Shown here one piece after another: positions 17,632 to 27,487 of a stretch of 64,000 nt of DNA. The notes under the pieces are model-generated. The model ran no database searches. It worked only from the letters and a program-made list of their open reading frames with translations, and was not told the origin of the DNA. Position 1 is the stretch's first letter, and each line of letters opens with the position of its first letter. The translations under genes and the position numbers were made by a program. Source of the stretch: Yoonia sp. GPGPB17 (GTDB lineage Bacteria; Pseudomonadota; Alphaproteobacteria; Rhodobacterales; Rhodobacteraceae); assembly GCF_037892195.1 (NCBI RefSeq), contig NZ_JATACI010000002.1, forward strand, positions 1,674,001 through 1,738,000. Direction: 5' to 3'.

Positions 17632-19534
17632 ATGAAACGCACACTAGGCGTTTGTTACTACCCCGAACACTGGCCAGAGGATCAGTGGGCCGATGATGCC
17701 GCCCAGATGGTTGCCACGGGCCTGACTTGGGTACGGATCGGTGAATTCGGCTGGAGCCGGATGGAACCTACACCCGGCACGATGACATGTGACTGGCTGG
17801 ATCGCGCGATTGCGGTTTTAGGGGCGGCGGGACTGAAAATCATCCTGAGCACGCCTACTGCAACCCCACCGCGCTGGATGGTCGACAAACACCCGGATAT
17901 GCTGGCGGTCGACGCAGCGGGACGACCCCGCAAGTTCGGCTCTCGCCGTCACTATGATTTCAGCCATCTGGGCTATCGCGACGAATGCCGGCGGATCGCA
18001 CGGCTGATGGGCGAACGTTATGGTAAGAACCCGCATATCACCGCGTGGCAGATCGACAATGAATATGACTGCCACGAGACAACGCTCAGCTATTCCGATG
18101 CCGCCCGCAAGGGCTTCCAGGACTGGCTGGCGCAGCGGTATCAATCCACCGACGCGCTGAACCGTGCTTGGGGCAATGTATTCTGGTCGATGGAATACGA
18201 CAGCTTCGACCAGATAGACCTGCCAAACCTCACAGTCACAGAACCAAACCACCCCCATCAGCTCGCCTTTCGGCGCTACAGTTCTGATCAGGTTATCGCC
18301 TTCAACAAAACGCAGGCCGATGAACTCCGTAAGCACTCGGATGCCCCGCTCATCCACAACTACATGGGCCGGATCACAGCCTTCGATCATTGGAAGGTCG
18401 GCGCAGACCTCGATATCGCCTCTTGGGACAGTTACCCTATTGGCTTCCTGTCTGATCGGTTGGAAGGGAGCGCCGACTTCAAACATGCGTTCTTGCGCCA
18501 AGGCCACCCTGATATGCAGGCCTTCCACCATGATCTCTACCGTGCGGTCGGCAAGGGCCGCTTGTGGGTGATGGAACAGCAACCCGGCCCGGTCAACTGG
18601 GCACCCTACAACCCAGCCCCCTTGCCCGGGATGGCGCGGCTTTGGGCTTGGGAGGCCTTTGCCCATGGGGCAGAAACCGTGTGCTATTTCCGCTGGCGCC
18701 AGGCCCCCTTTGCGCAGGAACAAATGCATGCAGGGCTTTTGCGCCCGGACAGTGTGCCAGCGCCTGCATTGGCTGAAGCGCGTCAAGTGGCCGATGAAAT
18801 CGAACAGCTCGCCGACGTTGGTGCTTCACCTGCTCAAGCCGCACTAATCTTCGATTATGAGAGCGCATGGGCGTGGGACGCGCAGCCGCAAGGCGCAGAT
18901 TTTGAAATGTTCCGGCTTGCCTTTGCTGCGTACCGTGTGCTGCGGCGGGTCGGTCTGAACATCGACATCTTGCCGCCAGATACGAACGACCTGTCGGCGT
19001 ATCAATTAGTCATGGCCCCCGGGATCATGGCGCTATCTAATCCATTGCGGCATGCGCTGGCCGCTTTCAAAGGGATCGCCCTGATCGGCCCGCGCACGGA
19101 CACGAAAACCGATGAGCTCAGCATCCCGACACCGCTTGGCCCAAACCTGCCCAGCGTCGATATCAGCGTCAGCCTAACCGAAAGCATGCCACCCGACGAT
19201 GCCATTTCATTGCAGGATGGCGGCCAATTTGTGCACTGGTTTGAACATCTTGAAGGCAACGCCGATGTGCTTGCCCGGACGGCCAACGGCCAACCCGCAA
19301 TTATGGGCGCTAAGCAATCTGCGGTATCTCGCAGGTTGGCCTGATGACCTGACCTTCGACCAGATCATCCGCGGCGTCTGCGCCACCTTGGACATCAAAA
19401 CGGAGGCTCTTCCCGAAGGCTTGCGCATCCGCGATACGGCGACGCATCGTTTTGTCTTTAACTACGCCAATCATGCGCAGGATTGGCAAGGGATAACCAT
19501 CCCCGCAGCTGGCATGCACTGGGAGGTGTTGTAG
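17632..19534 (+). pseudogene. GH42 beta-galactosidase, frameshift near the C-terminus
   Basis: ATG 17632 begins GVCYYPEHWPEDQWADDAAQMVATGLTWVRIGEFGWSRMEP, the GH42 signature. The acid/base glutamate is in WQIDNEYDCHET and the nucleophile in WVMEQQPGPVNW. The main frame ends at 19344 but loses family similarity after GQPAIMG; removing one base from the GGG near 19306 continues ALSNLRYLAGWPDDLTFDQII to the stop at 19532-19534, giving about 633 residues, a normal GH42 length. Domain order is barrel, trimerisation domain and a short beta domain. No signal peptide is present, so it acts on imported beta-galactosides. The mutarotase gene starts on the last base of its stop codon. Confidence 0.88.
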
Positions 19535-20499
19535 TGGCATACTTTGGAACAACGCAAACCGGCGAGGACGTTGAGAAAGTCACCATCTCGACGGATGATC
19601 TGACTGTCAGCATCCTGACCTTTGGCGCAATGGTTCAGGATGTCCGGCTGGCGGGTGTCGCACACGGACTCTCACTCGGGTCGGATGCGTTGCATGACTA
19701 TGAAACAACGATGGGGTATTTTGGCACCATCGTCGGCCCTATCGCCAATCGGATCAGTAATGCACGGGTGCGGTTGGACGGCATGATGTATGAGCTGGAG
19801 CGCAATGAAAACAATGCGGTCCATCTGCATTCCGGTGCGGACGGTGTGCACCGCAAGGTCTGGCAGGTCGCGTCACAAACGCCCGACAGCGTGACGCTCG
19901 CACTCACCCTGAACGACGGGATCGCAGGCCTGCCGGGGCAACGTGATATCCGTGTCACCTATCAAGTCAGCGCACCCGCCATGCTGACCAAGACCATTGA
20001 TGGTACCACGGATACTGCAACCTGCATGAATTTTGCCAGCCACATCTATTGGAACCTCGACGGGACGGAAACATGGGACGGGCATGCGCTCAAAGTCGCG
20101 GCAGATCGCTATCTGCCAATTGATGATCGGACATGCCCAACCGGCGAGATTGCCTCTGTCGCCGGAACACAGATGGATTTCCGCGAAACAAGCAAGCCGC
20201 AGATCGGCGCGCCTGCCCTTGATCACAATTTCTGCCTATCTGATGGAAAGCAGGCGCTGCGCGATGTTTTGTGGTTGACCGGGCAGTCGGGTGTCACGAT
20301 GACACTGGCCACGACAGAGGCTGGTCTGCAAATCCATGACGCTGCAACTTCGCGCCGCCCGGGCAAGCCGTGCTACGAGGGGATCGTGATCGAACCACAA
20401 GGCTGGCCCGATGCGCCAAACCACCTTGGCTTTGGATCAATCACGGTCACGGCTGATCAACCCTATCACCAGACCACAAGCTGGCGGTTCTCGCGCTGA
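19534..20499 (+). CDS. galM: Aldose 1-epimerase (galactose mutarotase)
   Basis: 321 residues from GTG 19534, overlapping the GH42 stop by one base and served by GGGAGG at 19521-19526. NRISNARVRLDG, NNAVHLHSG and the catalytic histidine in ASHIYWNLDG are typical, and the catalytic glutamate is in GIVIEPQGWPDAPNH. It interconverts alpha- and beta-galactose released by the two galactosidases so that the dehydrogenase receives its preferred anomer. Last gene of the galactoside operon. Confidence 0.9.
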   Translation: MAYFGTTQTGEDVEKVTISTDDLTVSILTFGAMVQDVRLAGVAHGLSLGSDALHDYETTMGYFGTIVGPIANRISNARVRLDGMMYELERNENNAVHLHSGADGVHRKVWQVASQTPDSVTLALTLNDGIAGLPGQRDIRVTYQVSAPAMLTKTIDGTTDTATCMNFASHIYWNLDGTETWDGHALKVAADRYLPIDDRTCPTGEIASVAGTQMDFRETSKPQIGAPALDHNFCLSDGKQALRDVLWLTGQSGVTMTLATTEAGLQIHDAATSRRPGKPCYEGIVIEPQGWPDAPNHLGFGSITVTADQPYHQTTSWRFSR

Positions 20500-20682
20500 C
20501 GTTAGCAACGCGCTTCTCAGCCAATACTGCGCGGTCCTGCCCGATTGGGCATCATTTCAGCCACTGCCCACAAGCGGTCCACAGCCGACGCACCGCGCCT
20601 TGCTGTCGCACCCCCATGTTCAATGCTGCAGTGCAGCTATATTAAGGTCAAGGACACAAATGCCCGGAAACTGAGGCTCTTG
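20500..20682. other. Intergenic region between galM and the bd oxidase genes
   Basis: 183 bases without a supported gene. A short hairpin TGCCC (20538-20542) / GGGCA (20547-20551) follows galM and may weakly terminate the operon, although no T run follows. A second perfect inverted repeat, GCTGCA-G-TGCAGC (20625-20637), lies about 45 bases before the cydA start and could be an operator; no FNR-type box is evident. Confidence 0.4.
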
Positions 20683-22077
20683 ATGGAACTTGAAACACTA
20701 CTTCTGTCCCGCATCCAATTTGCGGCTAACATTTCCTTCCACATCCTGTTCCCAACCATCACCATCGCGCTAGGCTGGGTGCTGCTTTTCTTCAAACTGC
20801 GCTACAACCGCACCGGCGAAGAACGCTGGATGGAGGCATATCGCTTCTGGGTGAAAATCTTTGCCCTATCTTTTGCGATGGGCGTTGTCTCGGGCATCAC
20901 GATGTCATTCCAGTTCGGCACCAACTGGCCCGGTTTCATGGAAACCGTGGGCAACATTGCCGGACCCTTGCTAGCATATGAGGTGCTGACCGCCTTCTTC
21001 CTTGAGGCCGTTTTCCTCGGCATCATGCTGTTCGGCTTTAGCCGTGTGCCGAACTGGTTGCATACGTTGGCCACTTTTCTGGTGGCATTCGGCACGTTGA
21101 TGTCGGCCTTCTGGATCATCGTTCTGAACTCTTGGATGCATACGCCGCAAGGGTTTGAGATGATTGATGGTGTCGCCCATGCAACCGACTGGTCCGCGAT
21201 CATCTTTAACCCATCCATGCCGTACCGTCTTTCCCATATGGTGCTGGCAAGCTTCCTGACCGTCAGCTTCCTGATTGCCGGTGTCAGCGCCTTCCGCTGG
21301 CTGATCGGCGGGCGGACCGAGGGCGTGCGCGTGGCGATGAAAACCGCGATCATCGCTGCGGCCCTGCTGATTCCGGTGCAGATTTTCGTGGGCGACATGC
21401 ACGGGTTGAACACCAAAGAATTCCAACCTGCCAAAGTGGCCGCGATGGAAGGCAATTGGGAAACCGATAGCGGCGTGCCGCTGATCCTGTTTGCGATTCC
21501 CGACCAAGAGGCGCGTGAAAACCACTTTGAGATCAGCATTCCAAAGCTTGCGTCCTTCATTCTGACCCACGACTGGAACGGCGAGGTAAAAGGTCTCAAC
21601 GAGTTTGTGACCGAAGATGGTGAGGTGCTGCATCCTCGCGTTTCCCCGGTCTTCTGGTCTTTCCGCGTCATGGTGGGCACGGGTTTGTTGATGCTGATCA
21701 TCAGTTGGACGGCGGCCTATATGATCTTAAGACGTAAGCGCGGCATCGAAGGGCTGCCAAGGCCAGTACTCTATGGACTTGTCGCGATGAGTTTCAGCGG
21801 ATGGCTGGCGACGCTCGCCGGGTGGTACACCACCGAGATCGGGCGGCAGCCATGGCTGGTTCAGGGCGTGATGACCACGAAAGAGGCTGTAGCCGATGTG
21901 CCTGCGCCAATGGTTCTGTCCACGCTAATTGCCTACCTCGCGGTCTATGCTGCGCTATTGGCGGCCTACATCTTTGTCATCTTCTATCTGGCACGTAAAA
22001 CCGCACGCGGCGAAAGCATCGGCACGTCGATCGCACCATCGCCAGCTACGGTCCCCACAACACAGCCTGCGGAGTAG
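20683..22077 (+). CDS. cydA: Cytochrome bd-type quinol oxidase subunit I, cyanide-insensitive (Cio) type
   Basis: 464 residues from ATG 20683; upstream in-frame sequence to 20545 lacks family similarity. LSRIQFAANISFHILFPT carries the haem-ligand histidine (His20), SWMHTPQGFEMIDG and MVLASFLTVSFLIAG are conserved spans, and the Q-loop end GWYTTEIGRQPW is present. The region between GDMHGLN and the later spans is short, as in Cio oxidases with a reduced Q-loop. It oxidises ubiquinol and reduces oxygen in the inner membrane, useful under low oxygen or in the presence of sulfide or sulfite. Confidence 0.92.
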   Translation: MELETLLLSRIQFAANISFHILFPTITIALGWVLLFFKLRYNRTGEERWMEAYRFWVKIFALSFAMGVVSGITMSFQFGTNWPGFMETVGNIAGPLLAYEVLTAFFLEAVFLGIMLFGFSRVPNWLHTLATFLVAFGTLMSAFWIIVLNSWMHTPQGFEMIDGVAHATDWSAIIFNPSMPYRLSHMVLASFLTVSFLIAGVSAFRWLIGGRTEGVRVAMKTAIIAAALLIPVQIFVGDMHGLNTKEFQPAKVAAMEGNWETDSGVPLILFAIPDQEARENHFEISIPKLASFILTHDWNGEVKGLNEFVTEDGEVLHPRVSPVFWSFRVMVGTGLLMLIISWTAAYMILRRKRGIEGLPRPVLYGLVAMSFSGWLATLAGWYTTEIGRQPWLVQGVMTTKEAVADVPAPMVLSTLIAYLAVYAALLAAYIFVIFYLARKTARGESIGTSIAPSPATVPTTQPAE

Positions 22078-22081
22078 TAAG

Positions 22082-23092
22082 ATGCATTATTTTGGTGATC
22101 CCGCTATCTGGCTGCCCTTCGTCTTCGCAGCACTGATGGGTGTGTCCATTCTGATCTATGTTGTGCTGGACGGTTTTGACCTCGGCGTCGGCGTGCTGTT
22201 TCCGTTCGCGACCGATGATGAAAAGGACCGTATGATTGCGTCAATCGGGCCATTCTGGGACGCCAACGAAACCTGGTTGGTTTTGGCGGTGGGTCTGTTG
22301 CTGGTGGCGTTCCCAGCAGCACATGGGGCCATTCTGACCGCGCTCTATCTGCCGGTCGCGATCATGTTGATCGGGCTGATCCTGCGCGGCGTCGCGTTTG
22401 AGTTCCGCGCCAAGGCGCCGGCCCCGCATAAGCGCCTTTGGAACAACGCGTTCTTCACTGGCTCTTTGATGACATCACTCAGCCAAGGTTTCATGCTGGG
22501 CATGTACGTCATGGGGCTGGAATGGACTTGGCTTAACGTCGGCTTTGCACTGTTGACGGCTGTCTTTCTGACCGTCGGTTATAGTTTCATCGGCGCAACA
22601 TGGGTCATCCACAAAACCTCTGACGCCTTGCAAATCAAGGCTGTTGAATGGGCCAAAGGTGGTATCTGGGGCCTTGTTCTGGGGATTGGCGCGATCTCGG
22701 TTGCGACACCATTTGTCAGCACGCGTATCTTCGAGAAGTGGTTCAACTGGCCCGACGCGCTTTATCTGGCGCCGCTCCCGATCCTCTCAGCACTGCTTGT
22801 CTTTTGGCTGTGGGCGATGTTGCGCAAGATGCCATTTGTAGACGACCGCCGCTCGTGGCTGCCCTTTGTGGCCGCCACAGCGCTGTGGATCATGGCTTTC
22901 GGGGGCATGGCCTATAGTTTCTACCCCTATGTGGTGCCCGAACAAATCACGATCTACGATGCAGCCAGCGCGCCGGAAAGCCTGTTTATCATCCTGATCG
23001 GGACATGCGTCGTGCTGCCCACAATCATGGGCTACACGGTGCTATCCTATACAATTTTCCGCGGCAAAGCCACCGAGCTGCGGTATGATTAA
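22082..23092 (+). CDS. cydB: Cytochrome bd-type quinol oxidase subunit II
   Basis: 336 residues from ATG 22082, four bases after cydA. VVLDGFDLGVGVLFPFATDDEKDRMIASIGPFWDANETWLVLAVGLLLVAFP is the hallmark of CydB, followed by LILRGVAFEFR and a C-terminal MGYTVLSYTIFRGKA. Eight to nine membrane helices. It pairs with CydA to form the oxidase. No CydX-like peptide or cydDC genes are seen after it, as is usual for Cio-type operons. Confidence 0.93.
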   Translation: MHYFGDPAIWLPFVFAALMGVSILIYVVLDGFDLGVGVLFPFATDDEKDRMIASIGPFWDANETWLVLAVGLLLVAFPAAHGAILTALYLPVAIMLIGLILRGVAFEFRAKAPAPHKRLWNNAFFTGSLMTSLSQGFMLGMYVMGLEWTWLNVGFALLTAVFLTVGYSFIGATWVIHKTSDALQIKAVEWAKGGIWGLVLGIGAISVATPFVSTRIFEKWFNWPDALYLAPLPILSALLVFWLWAMLRKMPFVDDRRSWLPFVAATALWIMAFGGMAYSFYPYVVPEQITIYDAASAPESLFIILIGTCVVLPTIMGYTVLSYTIFRGKATELRYD

Positions 23093-23094
23093 AG

Positions 23095-23114
23095 GCGGGT
23101 GGGTTTTAACCCGC
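23095..23114. terminator. Hairpin after cydB, possible terminator and degenerate repeat
   Basis: GCGGGT (23095-23100) and ACCCGC (23109-23114) flank an 8-base centre GGGTTTTA, starting three bases after the cydB stop. It resembles the GGTGGGTT...AACCCACC repeat at 10517 but is less regular. It may end cydAB transcription before the tRNA. Confidence 0.45.
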
Positions 23115-23132
23115 TGGAATCGCAGAATCGGT

Positions 23133-23161
23133 TTGACACCCCAGCCCCCATTGCGTAATCG
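23133..23161 (+). promoter_or_regulatory. Promoter of the tRNA gene
   Basis: TTGACA at 23133-23138 and TAATCG at 23156-23161 are separated by exactly 17 bases, and the tRNA begins 15 bases after the -10 element. This fits alphaproteobacterial housekeeping promoters, where the -35 is strong and the -10 degenerate. Confidence 0.6.
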
Positions 23162-23175
23162 GACGCTCGTGGATT

Positions 23176-23252
<77 letters not shown>

Positions 23253-23314
23253 CCACTTTCTAAGACGTAAACACGTTCTTTTCGTCCGTCACTGGACATG
23301 CAAAGTTGCATTCC

Positions 23315-23854
23315 ATGACAGATATCTTCACTGCCGCAATCATCAGAACGCCGCGCCTCAGACTGGAGCCCTTCGCGCCAATCCATGCACCATCTCTCAA
23401 CGCCATCAATAATGAGCCTCAGGTTATGGAGTTTCTGAGTGATGGCGTGACCGAAACGATGGAAAAAACCAACGCAGTTGTGGCGCGCGTCCGTGAACGT
23501 TGGCATCGGCTTGGCTATAGTTGGTGGGCCATCTTGGATATCACCACCGATACGGTGATTGGTGCGGCTTGCGCACAAAACGTCGCCAATCAAGTCGGTG
23601 CAGAGATCGAGATCGGCTGGCGGCTGACCAAAAGCGCCACTGGCCGCGGCTATGCAACCGAAGCTGGTAAGGCCGCTGCCTCATTTGCCTTTGATGCCAT
23701 CGGTGTGGATCATGTTGTTGCGGTTGCGGCCCCCAAAAATGTCGCCTCACACAAAGTCATGCAGCGGGTTGGCATGACCTATCGCGGGATAGAGACACAC
23801 TACAACGAGCCTTGCACGACTTACGTGTTGCACAAGTCAGATCATGCGACTTAA
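23315..23854 (+). CDS. GNAT-family N-acetyltransferase (RimJ/RimL type)
   Basis: 179 residues from ATG 23315; a TTG three codons earlier is possible. IIRTPRLRLEPFAPIHA at the start, EIEIGWRLTKSATGRGYATEAGKAAASFAF with the acetyl-CoA-binding loop (GRGYATEA) and VAAPKNVASHKVMQRVGM are those of RimJ/RimL-like acetyltransferases that acetylate amino groups of proteins, antibiotics or small molecules. The acceptor is not predictable. It stands alone between the tRNA and a flavoenzyme gene. Confidence 0.85.
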   Translation: MTDIFTAAIIRTPRLRLEPFAPIHAPSLNAINNEPQVMEFLSDGVTETMEKTNAVVARVRERWHRLGYSWWAILDITTDTVIGAACAQNVANQVGAEIEIGWRLTKSATGRGYATEAGKAAASFAFDAIGVDHVVAVAAPKNVASHKVMQRVGMTYRGIETHYNEPCTTYVLHKSDHAT

Positions 23855-23920
23855 CAAAGCTGCATCTTTTCGCTTCTGGACTTTCCGTCTAGCGTAGGGC
23901 GAACAATCGCTCGAGGTTAT

Positions 23921-25333
23921 ATGACACTTCTCTCAAAACTTGCTGATGCCATCGGACAGCCCAATGTCCTGACTGGCGCAGATGCTGTGGCCTACGGCAA
24001 AGATTGGACAGGTGCCTATGTATCGACACCCCTGGCCGTTCTGCGCCCGTCCAATACGGCCGAAGTCGCGGCCATCATGAAGATCGCGCATGAGACGAAA
24101 ACCCCGGTTGTCCCGGCGTCGGGGCGGACTGGGCTCACCGGGGCAACCTTGGCGGAAGGCGCGCTGATGCTCTCGGTCGAACGATTGAACGAGATCACGG
24201 AAATCAACGTCGCCGGTCGCACGGCAACTGTTGGCGCAGGCGTCATCCTGTCCAACCTGCATGATGCAGCGGAAGAGCATGATTTGATCTTTCCCCTCAC
24301 CCTTGGCGCACGCGGGTCAGCGATGATCGGTGGGCTGCTTTCAACCAATGCGGGCGGTTCCAACGTCGTCCGCTACGGCAGCACACGGGGTCTGTGCCTC
24401 GGGCTGGAGGTTGTTATGGCGGATGGCCGGATCATGAACCTGATGAGCGCCCTGCATAAGGACAACTCAGGGCTTGATCTGAGAAACCTGATCATCGGGG
24501 CCGAAGGCACGCTGGGGATCATCACCGCAGCGGTTTTGAAACTGCGCCCCAAACCGCAAGCCTATGCGACGGCCATGGTTGCGGTGCCGTCTTTGCCCGA
24601 TGCGCTCACCTTGTTGCATCAGTTGCAGGACGAAACCGGTGGTGGTGTTGAAGCCTTTGAGTACATGCCGCGCAGCTACATCGACAAACACATGCAGTTG
24701 TTTCCCGGCGTGACCAGACCATTTGACGCCAACTATGACGTCAACATCATGATCGAGGTAGCCGCCACGCAAACCAAGGATGCCGTTCCAAATGAAGATG
24801 GCAGCCTTCCCGTGGTGCGCATGGTAGAGGATACGCTTGGCGCGATGCTGGAAGACGGCTTGGTGCTGGATGCCGTCATCGCGCAAAGTGACGGCCAACG
24901 CCGCGAGATATGGAAGCGGCGAGAGGACGCTGGCGAGGTTGCTTTCTTCGGCGGCGTTTTTGTGAACACCGATGTCGCTGTGCCACTTGATAGGGTTGAG
25001 GCCTTCGAAAAGGCACTGACCCCACGCATCAAAGCCATCGATCCAGATGCCGATGAGGTGATCGTCGCCCATCTTGGCGACGGTAACATCCATCACACCA
25101 CCTATATCAGCCGCAATGATCCTGCCGTGATGGATGCACTGGTCGAAGCGGTTGAAGACGTCGTGCAGGATCTTGGCGGTTCATTCAGCGCAGAGCACGG
25201 GATTGGTGTCTCCAAGCTGGAGACGATGAAACGGCGCAAAGACCCGGTTGCGCTGGATGCAATGCGGGCCATCAAGGCGGCATTGGATCCGCATAACATT
25301 CTAAACCCCGGCAAAGTGATACCAAGCGCTTAA
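23921..25333 (+). CDS. FAD-linked oxidase, GlcD/D-lactate dehydrogenase type
   Basis: 470 residues. An FAD-binding PCMH domain (RPSNTAEVAAIMKIA, PVVPASGRTGLTGAT, IFPLTLGARGSAMIGGLLSTNAGGSNVVRYGSTR, IIGAEGTLGIIT) precedes a FAD-oxidase C-terminal domain with VIVAHLGDGNIHHTTY and GGSFSAEHGIGVSKLETM. This is the architecture of D-2-hydroxyacid dehydrogenases such as D-lactate, glycolate or D-2-hydroxyglutarate dehydrogenase. No membrane segment or iron-sulfur partner is encoded nearby, so a soluble D-2-hydroxyglutarate or D-lactate dehydrogenase passing electrons to ETF or cytochrome c is most likely. Exact substrate unknown. Confidence 0.86.
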   Translation: MTLLSKLADAIGQPNVLTGADAVAYGKDWTGAYVSTPLAVLRPSNTAEVAAIMKIAHETKTPVVPASGRTGLTGATLAEGALMLSVERLNEITEINVAGRTATVGAGVILSNLHDAAEEHDLIFPLTLGARGSAMIGGLLSTNAGGSNVVRYGSTRGLCLGLEVVMADGRIMNLMSALHKDNSGLDLRNLIIGAEGTLGIITAAVLKLRPKPQAYATAMVAVPSLPDALTLLHQLQDETGGGVEAFEYMPRSYIDKHMQLFPGVTRPFDANYDVNIMIEVAATQTKDAVPNEDGSLPVVRMVEDTLGAMLEDGLVLDAVIAQSDGQRREIWKRREDAGEVAFFGGVFVNTDVAVPLDRVEAFEKALTPRIKAIDPDADEVIVAHLGDGNIHHTTYISRNDPAVMDALVEAVEDVVQDLGGSFSAEHGIGVSKLETMKRRKDPVALDAMRAIKAALDPHNILNPGKVIPSA

Positions 25334-25346
25334 AGAGCAAAAGAGT

Positions 25347-25361
25347 GCCGGGTATTCCGGC
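25347..25361. terminator. Short hairpin between convergent genes
   Basis: GCCGG (25347-25351), loop GTATT, CCGGC (25357-25361), with A-rich sequence on the left and GCGTTTC on the right. It lies in the 33-base gap between the flavoenzyme gene and the convergent hemC, so it may serve both, but the stem is short and the T run weak. Confidence 0.45.
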
Positions 25362-25366
25362 GCGTT

Positions 25367-26302
25367 TCAGAAGAAATCTGGCCCCGCCTGTGACAGCAGC
25401 TTGGCCGCCATCGCACGGCCCATCTCTGCCCCATCTTCGATCACGCCGTCCATATCATCGGTATAGACCTCGGTGCCATCGGTGCGCAAAATCTCTCCAC
25501 GCAGGCGAATTGATCCGCCATCAAGGTCTGCCAGGCCACCAATGGGTGTCTCGCATGATCCATCCAGATGCGCCAAAAAGCTACGTTCTGCGGCCAAGCG
25601 CTGACCAGTAGGGCCATGGTGTATCGCTTCAAGCATTTCGGCGGCGCGACTGTCGTTACCACGGCGCTCAATCCCAATGGCACCCTGCGCCACGGCTGGC
25701 AGCATGTCTTCTGGCGCGAGGGCCGTGCGCGGTACGTCCTGCATATCCAGACGATTGAGGCTTACCATCGCCAGAAACGTCGCCTCTGCCACGCCATCCG
25801 ACAGCTTCTTCAGGCGGGTCTGCACATTGCCCCGAAACTCGACAATGTTCAGGTCGGGCCGTTTCGCCAGCAGTTGTGACCGACGGCGCAAGGATGATGT
25901 GCCAACAGTGGCACCCTCGGCCAGATCATCCAGCCCCTTCGCAGTCAAAGACACAAAAGCGTCGCGCACATCTTCACGCGGCAGATAGGTGTCCAGCAAC
26001 AATCCACCGGGCTGCTCAACCGGCATGTCTTTCATCGAATGCACCGCGATATCGATAGAGCCATCCAACAGCGCCTCTTCAATCTCGCGGGTGAACAGAC
26101 CCTTGCCGCCAATCTCTTTCAATGGGCGGTCTTGAATGGCGTCCCCCGTTACCTTGATCACACAAATCGCAAAGGCGTCTTCGGGCAGATCAAACGCCGC
26201 CATCAGCCGCGACCGGGTTTCGTGCGCTTGGGCCAGCGCCAAGGGCGAACCACGGGTTCCAATGTTGAAGGGTGAGGCGGCGGTCGGCAAATTTCGTGTC
26301 AT
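25367..26302 (-). CDS. hemC: Hydroxymethylbilane synthase (porphobilinogen deaminase)
   Basis: 311 residues. IGTRGSPLALAQAHETR at the start, VHSMKDMP, GTSSLRRRSQLLAKRPDL and FRGNVQTRLKKL are the substrate and cofactor binding motifs, and Cys250 in DGSCETPIGG carries the dipyrromethane cofactor. It joins four porphobilinogen units to hydroxymethylbilane in haem and bacteriochlorophyll synthesis. It is divergent from hemE, with about 95 bases between the starts. Confidence 0.95.
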   Translation of the reverse strand: MTRNLPTAASPFNIGTRGSPLALAQAHETRSRLMAAFDLPEDAFAICVIKVTGDAIQDRPLKEIGGKGLFTREIEEALLDGSIDIAVHSMKDMPVEQPGGLLLDTYLPREDVRDAFVSLTAKGLDDLAEGATVGTSSLRRRSQLLAKRPDLNIVEFRGNVQTRLKKLSDGVAEATFLAMVSLNRLDMQDVPRTALAPEDMLPAVAQGAIGIERRGNDSRAAEMLEAIHHGPTGQRLAAERSFLAHLDGSCETPIGGLADLDGGSIRLRGEILRTDGTEVYTDDMDGVIEDGAEMGRAMAAKLLSQAGPDFF

Positions 26303-26396
26303 GTTGGGATTGTTAGACGTGTCAAGCTAGCCTGACAACTGCCTTGACATCATCTTCTGCAATTGGGACCACGGAGGCGACAAAAAAGGACACCTC

Positions 26397-27431
26397 ATGG
26401 CGCAGCAAAAGACCATCCTTCGGGCCCTCGCGGGCGAAACTCTTGCCACCCCCCGATTTGGATGATGCGGCAGGCCGGGCGCTATCTGCCAGAGTACAAA
26501 GCCACGCGGGCGCAGGCCGGTGACTTCCTTTCGCTATGCTATAATTCAGAACTGGCGGCCGAAGTCACACTACAACCCATCCGCCGCTATGGCTTTGATG
26601 CAGCAATCCTTTTTGCCGATATCTTGCTGCTTCCACAAGCGCTGGGTGCTGATCTGTGGTTTGTAACCGGCGAGGGTCCGCGCCTGTCTACAATCACCTC
26701 CCCCGATGAGCTGGCAAAGCTGAAACCGACCGAAGCCATACACGAGACGCTGAACCCGGTTTATGAAACCGTGAAAATCCTATCGCGCGAGCTTCCGGAC
26801 GAGACAACACTAATCGGATCTGCAGGGGCACCCTGGACTGTGGCCACCTATATGATCGCGGGCCAGGGCACGCCTGATCAGGGGCTTAGCCCATGCCCTA
26901 AAGGCCGAAAACCGCGTCGTTTTTGATGGCATTATTGACCGCTTGACAGAAGGCACAATCGCCTATCTGTCCAAGCAAATCGCGACCGGTGCCGAATGCG
27001 TCAAGCTTTTCGATAGCTGGGCAGGCTCGCTGCAGGGCGAAGATTTCGTGAACTACTCAATCAAGCCGATGCAGCAGATCACGGCTGCGTTGAAAGAAAA
27101 GCACCCGGGCATTCCGGTCATTGCGTTCCCGCGCGGTGCAGGCACAAACTATGCAGGTGTGCATGCCGCAACCGGCGCCGATTGCGTGGCTGTGGATGAT
27201 GGCGTTGATGCCGCTTGGGTCGCAGAGCATGTGCAAAAGGATGGCTGCGTGCAGGGCAATCTGAAGTCATCGCATATGGTCACGGGTGGCGATGCACTGG
27301 TGTCCGAGACACGACGCATTTGCGATGCTCTTTCTGGTGGGCCGCATATCTTCAATCTGGGGCATGGGATCACACCGGATGCGGACCCCGAAAATGTGCA
27401 GTTGATGATCGACACCGTGCGCAAGTCCTGA
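26397..27431 (+). pseudogene. hemE: Uroporphyrinogen decarboxylase, two compensating single-base frameshifts
   Basis: ATG 26397 gives [19 protein letters not shown] and then stops. Adding one C to the C6 run at 26449-26454 restores [21 protein letters not shown], the HemE signature, as far as GQGTPDQG. One extra base near 26885-26889 must then be dropped to reach [16 protein letters not shown] and continue through [12 protein letters not shown] to [18 protein letters not shown] and the stop at 27429. The repaired protein is 344 residues, the normal size. HemE turns uroporphyrinogen III into coproporphyrinogen III and is essential in haem-dependent organisms, so two inactivating indels in it are best explained by sequence errors. 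Confidence 0.9.
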
Positions 27432-27487
27432 CCCCACATTTGCCGCAATAGAGCGTTAGGATAAGCTGTACAGATAAGGAATATGGC

